A stretch of 64,000 bases of DNA from Paraburkholderia sp. UYCP14C (lineage in GTDB: Bacteria > Pseudomonadota > Gammaproteobacteria > Burkholderiales > Burkholderiaceae). A model generated the notes under the pieces. That model worked only from the letters and a program-made list of their open reading frames with translations. It was not told the origin of the DNA and ran no database searches. The stretch is taken from positions 1 through 64,000 of the forward strand of contig NZ_SELS01000034.1 of the NCBI RefSeq assembly GCF_004197395.1, in the 5' to 3' direction. Shown one piece after another: positions 43,604-51,706 of this stretch; within the stretch, counting starts at the first letter, position 1; each line of letters opens with the position of its first letter. The position numbers and the translations under genes were made by a program.

Positions 43604-45034
43604 CTAGGCCGCAAACAGATCATCGTTGAGCCAGTCGAACGACGCGGGTGTAGCGGTCGCCTTCGTGTCAGTCACGACCGGGGCGACGGTGACTACGTCC
43701 GTCGTCTCCAGCGATGCGGCGGGATGCGTGAGCACCGTGGCGAGCGCCGGCACTTCAGGCAGCGACTCAGGCTGCGATTCAGGCTGCGATTCGGGCTGCA
43801 ATCCAGGCCCGGAAGCAAGACTGGCGAGCACACCGGCCGCGATCGCTTCCACGTCGCCGGAGGCGAGCAGCTGCAACCGGTCCTGAAGCGGGCTGGCGTC
43901 AACGCTTGAAAGTTCGCACCAGCGTGCGAGTTTCCCCTCGACGGTCGTCTCCAGACTGATGCCCTGGGCACGGCTGCGAACCACCGGCAGCACCCGCGAT
44001 TCGACCTTCAGCCCCGCAGCGCCGGAAAACAGCGCCTTGATCGCCTCACGATCGACTACCTGCCGATGCTCTTCGTCGACCTGCCAACGCACACGCACGA
44101 ACTTGTCGGTCGCGTCCGCAGCGAGCTCCTGAAGCTTTGCCATGTCCGGTGGTCCGTCGAAGTCCATGCAGATCATCTGTCGCGAAGGCGTTGCGACGAG
44201 CGTTGCTGACGCATTGGCCGGTTCAACGTCCCACGACAGATAGCCCTTCTCGCCCTCTTCACCGTAGTGAAACCGGCCGATCGAGCCCGGATATGCGACC
44301 AGCCTGCCGTCGCGCTCCCACTGCTGCGCCTTGTGAATATGGCCCAGCATGAAGCCATCGCATTCGGCTTCGAACAACGCCGTGAGCGAGAACTCGTGAT
44401 CGAACCCCGCCATCGTGACGCCGTGCTCGGTCGTGCAGCCGTTGACCGTACCGTGCGAGACACCCACCGTGCGAATCCGCGCTGCGCGGAGCTGCCTGTT
44501 CACCCGGCCCGCCGCCGCCAGATATGCGGCGAGCACATCGCCCAGTCCCGTACCGGCCTCGAGCGCGCCAACGCTCGCAGCCAGTTGGCCCTTGTTGACC
44601 GTGGGCAGGCAGGTGAACACCACTTCGGGCATGACGCCGATGAACTGACGCAGTTCGTCATCCGAGAAGACTGGTCCCTTCGATGCCCAGAAACGCCCAT
44701 CGACGAGCGCGACCTGAGATACGCGATCCGCGACATGGATCTGATGAACGCCGCCCATGAGGGCGAAGTTATCGAGCGTGCCCGGTGGCTCATGCGAGAA
44801 AGTCCCCTGCAACATGAGCACAGGCATCGCGTTGGCTAGCCGGTGAATCTGGGTCGCGAGCGCGTGCAACGACGGCGCATGCGCATCCAGCCGGTGATCG
44901 GTCGAGTCGCCGGAAATCACGCCAACCTGAGCGCCGCGGTCGATCGCGTTGCCAACAGCAAAACTGAAGCAACGGTCGGACTCGGCCAGATTGTCGGGCG
45001 CGTAATGCAGGTCAGAAAAATGTGCGAACTTCAC
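43604..45034 (-). CDS. SbcD/Mre11-like metallophosphoesterase
   Basis: The 476-residue product has phosphoesterase motifs: 'HFSDLHYA' near the N terminus, 'SGDSTDH', 'VSHGTVNG' and 'MLGHIHK'. The usual GNHD/E motif is replaced by 'GTFSHEPPGT', a difference that may mark a plasmid-specific subfamily. The C-terminal ~120 residues carry the 'QPESQPESQPES' repeat and look unstructured. GTG is the start, backed by CTGGAGG. It is the nuclease partner of the SbcC-like protein two genes downstream. Confidence 0.82.
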   Translation of the reverse strand: MKFAHFSDLHYAPDNLAESDRCFSFAVGNAIDRGAQVGVISGDSTDHRLDAHAPSLHALATQIHRLANAMPVLMLQGTFSHEPPGTLDNFALMGGVHQIHVADRVSQVALVDGRFWASKGPVFSDDELRQFIGVMPEVVFTCLPTVNKGQLAASVGALEAGTGLGDVLAAYLAAAGRVNRQLRAARIRTVGVSHGTVNGCTTEHGVTMAGFDHEFSLTALFEAECDGFMLGHIHKAQQWERDGRLVAYPGSIGRFHYGEEGEKGYLSWDVEPANASATLVATPSRQMICMDFDGPPDMAKLQELAADATDKFVRVRWQVDEEHRQVVDREAIKALFSGAAGLKVESRVLPVVRSRAQGISLETTVEGKLARWCELSSVDASPLQDRLQLLASGDVEAIAAGVLASLASGPGLQPESQPESQPESLPEVPALATVLTHPAASLETTDVVTVAPVVTDTKATATPASFDWLNDDLFAA

Positions 45035-45123
45035 TTTCGCCTCCAGAAATGAAAAAGGCCGCCATACGGCAGCCAATATTTGAATGCGCGCCCGGATGGA
45101 CGCAGGGAAAAAAGAACTTTTCG

Positions 45124-45237
45124 TCAGTATGCAGCGACTGCGTCCCGAACCTTCATGAGCGCGATGCCCAGGAGGTTCTGTCCGCGCCATACATCGTCCT
45201 CGCCGAAAAACGCGGTGTAATTCCCGATCGTGCGCAT
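45124..45237 (-). CDS. Candidate very small protein
   Basis: The 37-codon frame starts MRTIGNYTAFFGEDDVWRG and ends DAVAAY. Its composition is protein-like (mixed hydrophobic and acidic) and unlike the Arg-rich shadow frames around it. It lies in the gap before the SbcD-like gene. The ribosome binding site is weak (AAAGAG too far), which lowers confidence. Confidence 0.35.
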   Translation of the reverse strand: MRTIGNYTAFFGEDDVWRGQNLLGIALMKVRDAVAAY

Positions 45238-45369
45238 CGGACGAACTCTTTGTGAATAACAGGGAAATGGCCGCATCTAGCGGCATGGCTTCGATGCGCA
45301 AATGCGCGGTCGAAAACACTTGAGCAAACACCAGCTTTCTGAAATGTTCTCGCTACGGGTATGGAGAGA

Positions 45370-45389
45370 GCCAGCCCCGAAGGGCTGGC
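45370..45389. repeat. Intergenic hairpin after the Gp3-like gene
   Basis: GCCAGCCC-CGAA-GGGCTGGC, an 8-bp stem with a tetraloop, 28 bases beyond the stop of the gene at 45418-46824. No T-run follows on the minus strand. Confidence 0.65.
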
Positions 45390-45417
45390 AGGAAGGTTTT
45401 GGAAAGGGATGAAACCG

Positions 45418-46824
45418 TCAGTCGAAGAACGTCGTCTGCCTGGTCGCCGCGATCTCGCGATCGAGTGCTGCGCGATCAGTCAGTGCCTTCTCCAGACGCT
45501 CGTTCATGCTGTCGACATCCTGCGGCCGCTCGACCCATCCACGTCCATAGGTGGTGTGCGCAAAGAGCCGGAAATCTTCCTTCCGGTTTTCCGCGCTTAA
45601 CCCGAGACGCTTCAGCAGGTCCGACATACGGTCCAGCTTGTCGGCGAGCGTTTCGACTGCATCGTCCGCGCTGCCGTCAGTTTGCGATGACGGCGCGTTG
45701 GGATGCGCATGACCTGCTTCGGCTGCGTCCGCAACCTGTACCGGCTGCTGCCGCCCGGATGCCTGTTGATCTGGCGTTGGGTCGCTGTGGTCGAGAGAGC
45801 TCTCACCGCGCGTTCCCTCATCAGCAATGGCGACTGGAAAGCCACCCGCAAGGGGAACAACGTTGCCACCGGCCTCGAGCAAGGCAACCGCCTGTGCGGC
45901 CGCTTCGATTGCCGGCACGGCATCATCGGCGCCGTCAAGCAGCGCACCGATGTCGATGTCAGCGTCGAGCACCGTGAGCAGTTGCTTTGCCCGAACCGCT
46001 TCGCCGTTTTCGTTGATGCGCGTGATGTCGAACTCGCGCTTCGTGATCCAGAATCGCGTCCCGGTCAGTTTGCCTCTGGCAAGCTGCACGGTCTGCATGG
46101 CCGAATACGCCTTCTGAAGCACGTAGATCGAATTCGTCGGCAACTCGATGAGCCCCAGACCCTTGATGTCCGGCACAGCGAAGACGAAACTCGCTGATAG
46201 GTTGCAATGTCGCGCCTGATACTGCGGACACTGTTCGGGGTCACAGATGCCATCAGGAATCGCTTCATCCTGTCGCCGGATGACCGTGCGGCCGCCGAAG
46301 TGGCGAACCGCGCGTTGCGCTCGCTGATCCCGCTCCATCTTTGCGTACGTCATGCAATAGCGGATGCCATCGCGTTCGTATTGCGAGAAGAACTTGCGAC
46401 CATTGGTGCCGTACACCGCCATCTGGTTGGGCAGGTTCTGCATCCAGTCGTTGAACGCGAACAGCACTGGAAAGCGATAGAGCTTGAGTCCCTCGCCACG
46501 ATCCTCGCCGTACAGCCTGAGGATTTCGGCGGCGACGTCGGGATTGGTGAAATCCGAGCGGCGACACGTGAAATACGGTGTGTTTTTCGGCGCGAGTGCG
46601 TTTTTCAGGTTGCACTTCGATTCGATCACCTTGCCGATCGTGTCGAACGAATCACCCGCCGCAACCATGTCGTTATAGATCTCAACGGCGCGACTGTTGG
46701 CTCGGGCTTTCGATGTGAGCACCTTGATACCGGGCCGGATGTGTCCGATCACCGGCGGGCGCAAGGCCCGTTCTTCAACGACACTGCGCACAGGGCCGTT
46801 GAGCATGCTGGGAACTGCATTCAT
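45418..46824 (-). CDS. Gp3/RDF-like plasmid protein
   Basis: The 468-residue product has an N-terminal 300 residues resembling the Gp3-like (recombination directionality factor-like) proteins found in ICEs and phages. Matching parts include 'IGHIRPGIKVLT', 'LYRFPVLFAFNDWMQNLPNQ', 'KFFSQYERDGIRYCMTYA', a Cys pair in 'ICDPEQCPQYQARHC', and 'GLGLIELPTNSIYVLQKAYS'. The C terminus is disordered, then helical. Function in this family is unproven; DNA binding or excision control is suspected. ATG overlaps the previous stop (ATGA). Confidence 0.55.
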   Translation of the reverse strand: MNAVPSMLNGPVRSVVEERALRPPVIGHIRPGIKVLTSKARANSRAVEIYNDMVAAGDSFDTIGKVIESKCNLKNALAPKNTPYFTCRRSDFTNPDVAAEILRLYGEDRGEGLKLYRFPVLFAFNDWMQNLPNQMAVYGTNGRKFFSQYERDGIRYCMTYAKMERDQRAQRAVRHFGGRTVIRRQDEAIPDGICDPEQCPQYQARHCNLSASFVFAVPDIKGLGLIELPTNSIYVLQKAYSAMQTVQLARGKLTGTRFWITKREFDITRINENGEAVRAKQLLTVLDADIDIGALLDGADDAVPAIEAAAQAVALLEAGGNVVPLAGGFPVAIADEGTRGESSLDHSDPTPDQQASGRQQPVQVADAAEAGHAHPNAPSSQTDGSADDAVETLADKLDRMSDLLKRLGLSAENRKEDFRLFAHTTYGRGWVERPQDVDSMNERLEKALTDRAALDREIAATRQTTFFD

Positions 46825-47087
46825 GAGGGTTTTCTCGCAAGGAAAAAGATCGCTGTCGTGCGCAGCTCGCTGGCCGACTGCTCCAGTTCGTGCGCCGCCG
46901 CCTCGCCGCGGCGTTCAGCAACATGTGAAAGAAAAACGCGGCGCTCGGGATCGCTGAACGTCGCGAACCGTGCTACCTCGCACCGCGTGCGCCATGCTGG
47001 CGATGCGGTATCTGCAGATGCGCGTTCCTGGGCGATCGTGTCGCTGATCGCCTGGGCAATGCGCTGGTCAAGGCGGTCGGGAAGCAT
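46821..47087 (-). CDS. Small helical hypothetical protein
   Basis: The 88-residue product starts MLPDRLDQRIAQAISD, with ACGGAGGTC giving a clear ribosome binding site. It is helical with basic patches and no Cys. It is the first gene of the leftward block and is translationally coupled to the Gp3-like gene. The hairpin-dense leader upstream suggests tight control. Confidence 0.6.
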   Translation of the reverse strand: MLPDRLDQRIAQAISDTIAQERASADTASPAWRTRCEVARFATFSDPERRVFLSHVAERRGEAAAHELEQSASELRTTAIFFLARKPS

Positions 47088-47122
47088 GGAAGACCTCCGT
47101 ACGGGACAGGAACTAAAGGACG

Positions 47123-47158
47123 AAAAAAAAGCGCGTTCCTCGGTCAGAGGAGCGCGCT
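47123..47158 (-). terminator. Hairpin with T-run, leader attenuator or terminator
   Basis: On the minus strand AGCGCGCTCCTC-TGACC-GAGGAACGCGCT is followed by eight T, 35 bases before the first gene of the leftward block. As it precedes the first gene of that block, an attenuator role is possible. Confidence 0.7.
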
Positions 47159-47181
47159 TCGGGATTCGGATGAAATGACCC

Positions 47182-47279
47182 GAGCGCCACAACCCTTCTG
47201 GGGTCGTGGCGCTCAGGGAGCCGTGAGGCTCACAGTCGGGAACGTTAGGTCGTTCCCGCGCAGCATGGTCACGCTGCGC
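47182..47279. repeat. Array of four contiguous hairpins
   Basis: GAGCGCCAC/GTGGCGCTC (47182-47214), GAGCC/GGCTC (47218-47231), GGGAACG/CGTTCCC (47238-47257) and GCGCAGC/GCTGCGC (47258-47279) follow one another almost without spacers. All stems are perfect. Such arrays occur in single-strand origins, oriT regions and structured leaders. Confidence 0.75.
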
Positions 47280-47566
47280 AACAGCCCATTTTCGGAAAAT
47301 TCATTCCGCCGCAGGATCACGGATCAGTCCACTACGATCGTTCTACCCAGACGGGCTCTGGAGAGAGAACACCCGAATGATCCGGGTCCGAACGATGTCG
47401 CGGCGCAAATGAATGCGACCGGCGACGAGTTTTATGACTGAATGAATGGGGAGCACGGGCTAGGCGCTCATCAGCAGAACATTCCACACCAGTTGCCGGC
47501 TGGTCGGAGCATGCACAAGGGCACGACATGGGACAGAAGATGGACTCCGGGCTAGCCGGGGTCAGG

Positions 47567-47585
47567 TCGATGCGTCAGGGACGCG
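47567..47585. repeat. 19-bp repeated element, copy 2
   Basis: TCGATGCGTCAGGGACGCG, identical to 43478-43496. It lies at the far end of the divergent control region. Confidence 0.7.
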
Positions 47586-47723
47586 AGAAGTAGAGTCAGT
47601 ATTGCCCAAAACGCTGCCGCCAATCCCCCGAAAGATCACGAAAACGGCATAGCTTTTGCCTGAATTCGTCAGAGGACTCACGTTGAAAATGGACGGTGAG
47701 AGAGACCACACCTGAATATAACC

Positions 47724-48323
47724 ATGGCCGCAGTCCGTGATTTCCCACCTGAGCCCGAACGGCAGCCGCAGGGCACCGCCGGGCGCCCCGCACTCAGTGT
47801 CCCTTCAGCATCCGGTAGCGGGCTGAAGCCCATCGAACGCCTCACAAGCGACGGCCGGATTGAGCGGATCAATCCGGAGACCGATGCGAAAACGGTGCTT
47901 CGGTACAGCTCGCAGTTCGCCCGCAACTACATCAGGTCCGACTACAACTTCTGCGCGTCGAAGATTGCCGTCGCGCGGGGAGGCAAGGTCAAGGCTCTGG
48001 AGAAGGCGTTGCGCGACACCTCGAACTGGCTCGGCAAGACCGATGAGTGGCTGGCCCGGCACGAAGCGCGTCGGCTCGAAATGCCGCACGAACTGATCGA
48101 ACTGACTGTCACGCGTCCGCTCGCGGGTCTGCTGGTGCGATGCCTGACGCAGTATGACCGGATCTTCGTGCGATCCACCGAGCGCATGATCGAGCGAAAG
48201 ATCACGGACCAGGATCGCGCAAACATTCTCGCGAATGCGGAGCGCCGGCTCAAACACATCGTTCAGGTGTGCATGCCCGACAACGACCAGTACGACTTCG
48301 ACGGCCAGCGCCGCGAAAGCTGA
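47724..48323 (+). CDS. AcaB/DUF1845-like conjugative element protein
   Basis: The 199-residue product has a Pro-rich N terminus and then a helical domain with 'ALRDTSNWLGKTDEWLARHE', 'RLEMPHELIELTVTRPLAGL', 'YDRIFVRSTERM' and 'CMPDNDQYDF'. This resembles the AcaB/DUF1845 proteins of IncA/C plasmids and ICEs, which are associated with transfer regulation. The identification is from memory of the family pattern. ATG lacks a clear Shine-Dalgarno. It is the first gene of the rightward group. Confidence 0.5.
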   Translation: MAAVRDFPPEPERQPQGTAGRPALSVPSASGSGLKPIERLTSDGRIERINPETDAKTVLRYSSQFARNYIRSDYNFCASKIAVARGGKVKALEKALRDTSNWLGKTDEWLARHEARRLEMPHELIELTVTRPLAGLLVRCLTQYDRIFVRSTERMIERKITDQDRANILANAERRLKHIVQVCMPDNDQYDFDGQRRES

Positions 48324-48415
48324 CTGCTTCGACCTCTCACGCCTACTTCAGATCGCGGCCCACTTGACTTCGTGGCCGCATGGGTACGCTCGACTTGTCA
48401 CCCTGTGAGGAACAT

Positions 48416-49264
48416 ATGGATCTACGGCAAATTCAGGCACTGCACGCCCAGTATTCGGGGCAACCCGTCGTCATCGACATCACCCGCCACACTGCCGCGA
48501 TGCCGGCGCTACCGGCACCCGAAGGCGGCAAATCGCTACGCTCCCAGGGTGCCGCAATGACCGCGGCACTGCGCACGGCAAGACGCTCTGCCGTGATCGC
48601 TGTGGCCATTGCCGCGCTTGCTGGTCTGGCGGGGATGAGTGCAGCGCGGGTGTGGCACGCGACGCGCGAGAATATTCATCCGGCGCCGATCGCCGTGGCT
48701 CCGGCATCCGCTCAGGTTCCTGGTACTTCGCAATCCGTGGGCGACGGCACGATGCCGATCAATGCGGCGCCCGCGAAGCCATTGACGGCGGGTGACCTCG
48801 AAGTTCCAAAGGCAACCGGACCGTCCGGCCTCGCGAGCGTCGACGCGCGTTCGCTCGCGATGCCGGCCGCGGCTGCGGGAACCGATATTCGCGCGGCCAC
48901 CCCATCCACCAATCCGGAACAGCGCGCCGCGGCCTCTCCGATCCACGCGCAACGCCCGACTGCCCCTGCACAGACAGCCGCGCTGGCGATCACACCGCAG
49001 ACTCAGGCACCAGCACCGGCACCGGCGCCAGCGCCCTCGCCATCGCAGAGCGCGCCGACACCCACAACCTCGACTCCGACCACAACGGCGGCCGCGACGC
49101 CGGCGGAGCAGCCGCATGGACCGGCCAGGCCAGCCTCTCGGCCATTGCATCACCTCACCCGTCACCAGCCGACGGCGAACGACGAGCCCGCTGCGCCGTC
49201 GACCACAACGCCCGCGCCGTCGAAAGCGCCCGCCGCGAAATCCGGCGACGTTCAACTGTTCTAG
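48416..49264 (+). CDS. Ala/Pro/Thr-rich single-pass membrane protein
   Basis: The 282-residue product has a short soluble N terminus ('ALHAQYSGQPVVIDITRHTA'), one membrane helix (AVIAVAIAALAGLAGMSAA) and a long, probably periplasmic, unstructured tail rich in Ala, Pro and Thr with a His-containing patch near the end. This architecture resembles pilus- or transfer-associated envelope-spanning proteins. ATG was chosen for GAGGAACAT upstream. It is followed by a bactofilin gene 12 bases later. Confidence 0.6.
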   Translation: MDLRQIQALHAQYSGQPVVIDITRHTAAMPALPAPEGGKSLRSQGAAMTAALRTARRSAVIAVAIAALAGLAGMSAARVWHATRENIHPAPIAVAPASAQVPGTSQSVGDGTMPINAAPAKPLTAGDLEVPKATGPSGLASVDARSLAMPAAAAGTDIRAATPSTNPEQRAAASPIHAQRPTAPAQTAALAITPQTQAPAPAPAPAPSPSQSAPTPTTSTPTTTAAATPAEQPHGPARPASRPLHHLTRHQPTANDEPAAPSTTTPAPSKAPAAKSGDVQLF

Positions 49265-49276
49265 GAGCCCGCCCCC

Positions 49277-49669
49277 ATGAAAACACAAGGTCCCAACGTC
49301 ACCCTGCTTTGCGCGGGCCTGTCGGTTCACGGCAGCGTGATTCTCGATCACGGTCTGAGCCTTTTTGGCATCGTCGATGGTGACGTGGTCTCCAATACCG
49401 GCCTGCTGCACGTCGGTCAGGGCGGCATGGTCAAGGGGCAGGTTCAGGGCGAGCACGTCCGGATCGACGGCACGGTTGAAGGCGACGTGCACGCGCGCGG
49501 CATCCTCGAGATTAACGGTCGCGTGATAGGGAATGTCTACTACTACGGGACGATCCGTCTCGGCCCGCGTGCGTCCCTCGAAGGGCAGGTCAAGCGCAAG
49601 AGCGATCTGACAATAGAGAACGCGGCAAGCAACGTCCAGCAGTTGGCGCGCGCCGCATCAAATACCTGA
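49277..49669 (+). CDS. Bactofilin
   Basis: The 130-residue product has the bactofilin beta-helix with repeating 'VxGSVxxxxxLxIxGxVxGDV' units ('HGSVILDHGLSLFGIVDGDV', 'GQVQGEHVRIDGTVEGDVHA', 'INGRVIGNVYYYG'). Bactofilins form nucleotide-free filaments used as scaffolds in shape, motility and DNA-partitioning systems. One within a transfer-region operon is unusual. The preceding TM protein could anchor it to the membrane. ATG has AGGAGCCCGCCC upstream. Confidence 0.85.
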   Translation: MKTQGPNVTLLCAGLSVHGSVILDHGLSLFGIVDGDVVSNTGLLHVGQGGMVKGQVQGEHVRIDGTVEGDVHARGILEINGRVIGNVYYYGTIRLGPRASLEGQVKRKSDLTIENAASNVQQLARAASNT

Positions 49670-49708
49670 GCCGAACGCGTATAACTATTTTCAACAGGAG
49701 AATCAAGG

Positions 49709-50184
49709 ATGCACAGTTTCAGCAAGGTCTTCAGTCCGTTCCTCATTGCCGGCGCATTGGTGGCCAGTGCACAAGCCGAAACAGCGCCCGCTCGTGAACA
49801 GCTGGACGCAGCGCTCTATAAGGACGGCGTTCCGATCGTGACTGGCTCGTCAATCATTGGCGACGATGGCAAAGCCCCATTCGTTATTTCGAACGGAGAG
49901 AACATCGGCTATGGTCATTGCACGAATCTGTGGGGCGCGGCCTGTTTATCGCACCAGCCATGGTCGACGGGAATAAGGCAATGGTTTCCGTGACCGTTCA
50001 CGACACGGAATTCATGGGCAAGTCGGAAGACGGGCCAGCCGACTGTCGTTCCCAGGTCGTGAATACGAAGGGCCTGGTAGTCGAAAAACGCAACGTGGTG
50101 GTCGCAGATGGCCAGACTATCGACGTGCCGCTCGGCGACACACATTATCGCCTCGCGCTGAAGCTTCACCACGCGGACCTTTGA
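49709..50184 (+). pseudogene. Secreted protein gene with an internal frameshift
   Basis: The first frame starts MHSFSKVFSPFLIAGALVAS with a signal peptide and reads to about 49915 ('APFVISNGENIGYG'). The second frame continues with 'GRGLFIAPAMVDGNKAMVSV', 'FMGKSEDGPADCRSQVVNTK' and 'VPLGDTHYRLALKLHHADL' to TGA at 50182-50184. Together they would make a ~158-residue periplasmic beta-rich protein reminiscent of pilus accessory proteins. AGGAG precedes ATG. A TnpB element lies directly after the stop. Confidence 0.65.
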
Positions 50185-50250
50185 CATCCTCCTCCCCCTC
50201 GACCTTCGGTCGCCGCTTTCGCGGGAAGGGGGAGAATTCCTACGGCGCTA
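50185..50250 (-). ncRNA. Candidate right-end (omega/reRNA) guide scaffold
   Basis: TnpB guide RNAs come from the 3' end of tnpB plus the right end of the element, and the guide is copied from the flanking sequence. Here the hairpins CTCGACCTTCGGTCG and GCCGCTTTCGCGG lie directly after the tnpB stop. The flanking guide would be read from the coding strand of 49709-50184. This is a family-based prediction. Confidence 0.45.
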
Positions 50251-51522
50251 CGCATGAGAAACTGTATGCATAGTCACTTCGGCGGGTTCCTGCTTCACAG
50301 AGCGGCCCGACTGCACCGGCTCTCCACAGGCGATCCGGGCTGTGCATGCGCACCCGGGCGAAGCGTCGCCCGTGTCCTGCCCTTCGTCCCGCAATGCAGC
50401 CGATCCGCGGGAAAGAATGTTGATTGCACCGACCACGTCGGCATGATTTTCGTATCCGCACGCGGCGCACAGAAACTTCGCCTGAGACGTGCGGTTCTCA
50501 GCTGAGACGTGGCTGCAGCACGGGCAGGTTCTGCTCGTGTTGCGCGGGTGTACCAGAACAAAGAATCCGCCGCACCACGCCGTCTTGTACTCCAGTTGCC
50601 GACGAAACTCTCCCCAACCCTGATCGAGAATCGCCTTGTTGAGTCCCGACTTTGCACGCACGTTGCGTCCCGGTGCTTCAAGCGTTCCCGATGCGGACTT
50701 CGACATGTTGCGCACTTTCAGGTCTTCGACGGCGATCATCGCGTGGTTTTTGCTGATCGTGGCCAAGGCCTTGTGCAGGAAGTCCGAACGGACATTGGCG
50801 ATACGCGCGTGGATGCGCTGGATACGGGCCTTCGCTTTCTTCCAGTTCGCCGAACCCTTGACCTTGCGCCCCATGCGGCGCTGGTACTTTGCGAGACGCT
50901 GTTCGTGCTTTCTGAAACTGTTGAGCGGTGCGATGAACGTGCTGTCGCTCAGCGTGGCGAAGCGCGTGATGCCGACATCAATCCCGACGGCCGGACCGTG
51001 AGGCACAGACGCCTCGACTTCACGCGTCGTGAGGATAGAGACGTACCACTTGCCGGCGTGCAGCGACACGGTTGCGCTGCGGACCTCGCCAGGCACCGCA
51101 CGGCTATTGCGATAGCGCAGCCAGCCGAGTTTCGGAAGCCTGACGCGGCCGTTCGCACAATCGACCTCGACACGCTGCGGAAACCGGAAGCTATCGCGTT
51201 CTCCCTTGCGCCTGAAGCGCGGAAAACTGGCGCGACCATCGAAGAAGTTGGTGTAGGCGCGCTCCAGATCCTTGAGCGCCTGCTGGCCGACTTGCGAATG
51301 CAGGTCGGCCAGCCACGGCGTATCTGTGCTGTTGCGCCATTCGGTGAGCTGTTTGCACAGCCCGGCGTATCCGAGCTTCTTCTCGCCGCCTTTGTAGCGC
51401 TCAACCTGCAACGCCAGCGCCCTGTTGAAGACGAACCGGCACGCGCCCGCGAACTGGCACATCTTGTGCACCTGTTCACCGGTCGGCATCAGTTCGAATT
51501 TGAAGGCTTGAAGTCGTTGCAT
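50248..51522 (-). CDS. tnpB: TnpB-like RNA-guided endonuclease (OrfB)
   Basis: The 424-residue product has an N-terminal helical recognition region ('FKFELMPTGEQ') and a split RuvC domain with Asp in 'VGIDVGITRF' (182), Glu in 'IAVEDLKVRNM' (266) and Asp in 'NHADVVGAINIL' (362). A four-Cys zinc finger (CPCC...CAAC) lies between the last two. All three catalytic residues are intact, so it should cut DNA next to a short motif under guide RNA control. ATG at 51522 is preferred to an upstream GTG. Confidence 0.9.
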   Translation of the reverse strand: MQRLQAFKFELMPTGEQVHKMCQFAGACRFVFNRALALQVERYKGGEKKLGYAGLCKQLTEWRNSTDTPWLADLHSQVGQQALKDLERAYTNFFDGRASFPRFRRKGERDSFRFPQRVEVDCANGRVRLPKLGWLRYRNSRAVPGEVRSATVSLHAGKWYVSILTTREVEASVPHGPAVGIDVGITRFATLSDSTFIAPLNSFRKHEQRLAKYQRRMGRKVKGSANWKKAKARIQRIHARIANVRSDFLHKALATISKNHAMIAVEDLKVRNMSKSASGTLEAPGRNVRAKSGLNKAILDQGWGEFRRQLEYKTAWCGGFFVLVHPRNTSRTCPCCSHVSAENRTSQAKFLCAACGYENHADVVGAINILSRGSAALRDEGQDTGDASPGCACTARIACGEPVQSGRSVKQEPAEVTMHTVSHA

Positions 51523-51646
51523 ATGCACAGGATATCAGCATGCTGACGTTGTCAAGGACGCCTGCGGCGTCCGCGCTTTCCATCCCCGCCCCGTGAACGA
51601 CGGGGCTTTCCGCGCTTTTGGTAATTACCGGGCCACGATAGAACAA

Positions 51647-51673
51647 AGGGCGCTCCCGTCAGTGAAGCGCCCT
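51647..51673 (-). terminator. Weak terminator after the 239-residue protein gene
   Basis: On the minus strand AGGGCGCT-loop-AGCGCCCT is followed by TTGTTCT. It lies 34 bases beyond the stop and marks the junction with the TnpB element. Confidence 0.55.
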
Positions 51674-51706
51674 CTGCATGTGCGCCGGACCACGTCCGCG
51701 TCCACG

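Larger units (their letters stand above)
45035..45417. other. Intergenic region with small ORF and hairpin
   Basis: About 380 bases. It holds a candidate 37-residue gene (45124-45237) and a GCCAGCCC/GGGCTGGC hairpin at 45370-45389 shortly after the preceding gene's stop. Confidence 0.5.
47088..47723. other. Divergent, hairpin-dense control region
   Basis: About 640 bases between the leftward block and the rightward group. The left part (47123-47279) is a chain of five hairpins, described separately. Further right is the 19-bp repeat copy. No gene is supported. This is the natural place for promoters of both blocks and possibly for a transfer or replication origin. Confidence 0.6.
50185..51620 (-). 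mobile_element. IS200/IS605-group element with tnpB only
   Basis: The element contains tnpB but no tnpA, so it moves only in trans. The right end begins at about 50185 and shows the usual subterminal hairpins (CCCCTCGACCTTCGGTCG and GCCGCTTTCGCGGGAAGGGGG). The left end lies near 51540-51620, where CCCCGCCCCGTGAACGACGGGG forms a hairpin. Exact boundaries cannot be fixed by eye. Confidence 0.65.

Noticed and set aside
43740-43810. Short tandem DNA repeat (CAGGCAGCGACTC/CAGGCTGCGATTC type)
   Set aside because: It encodes the QPES repeats of the SbcD-like protein tail; a protein low-complexity linker explains it.
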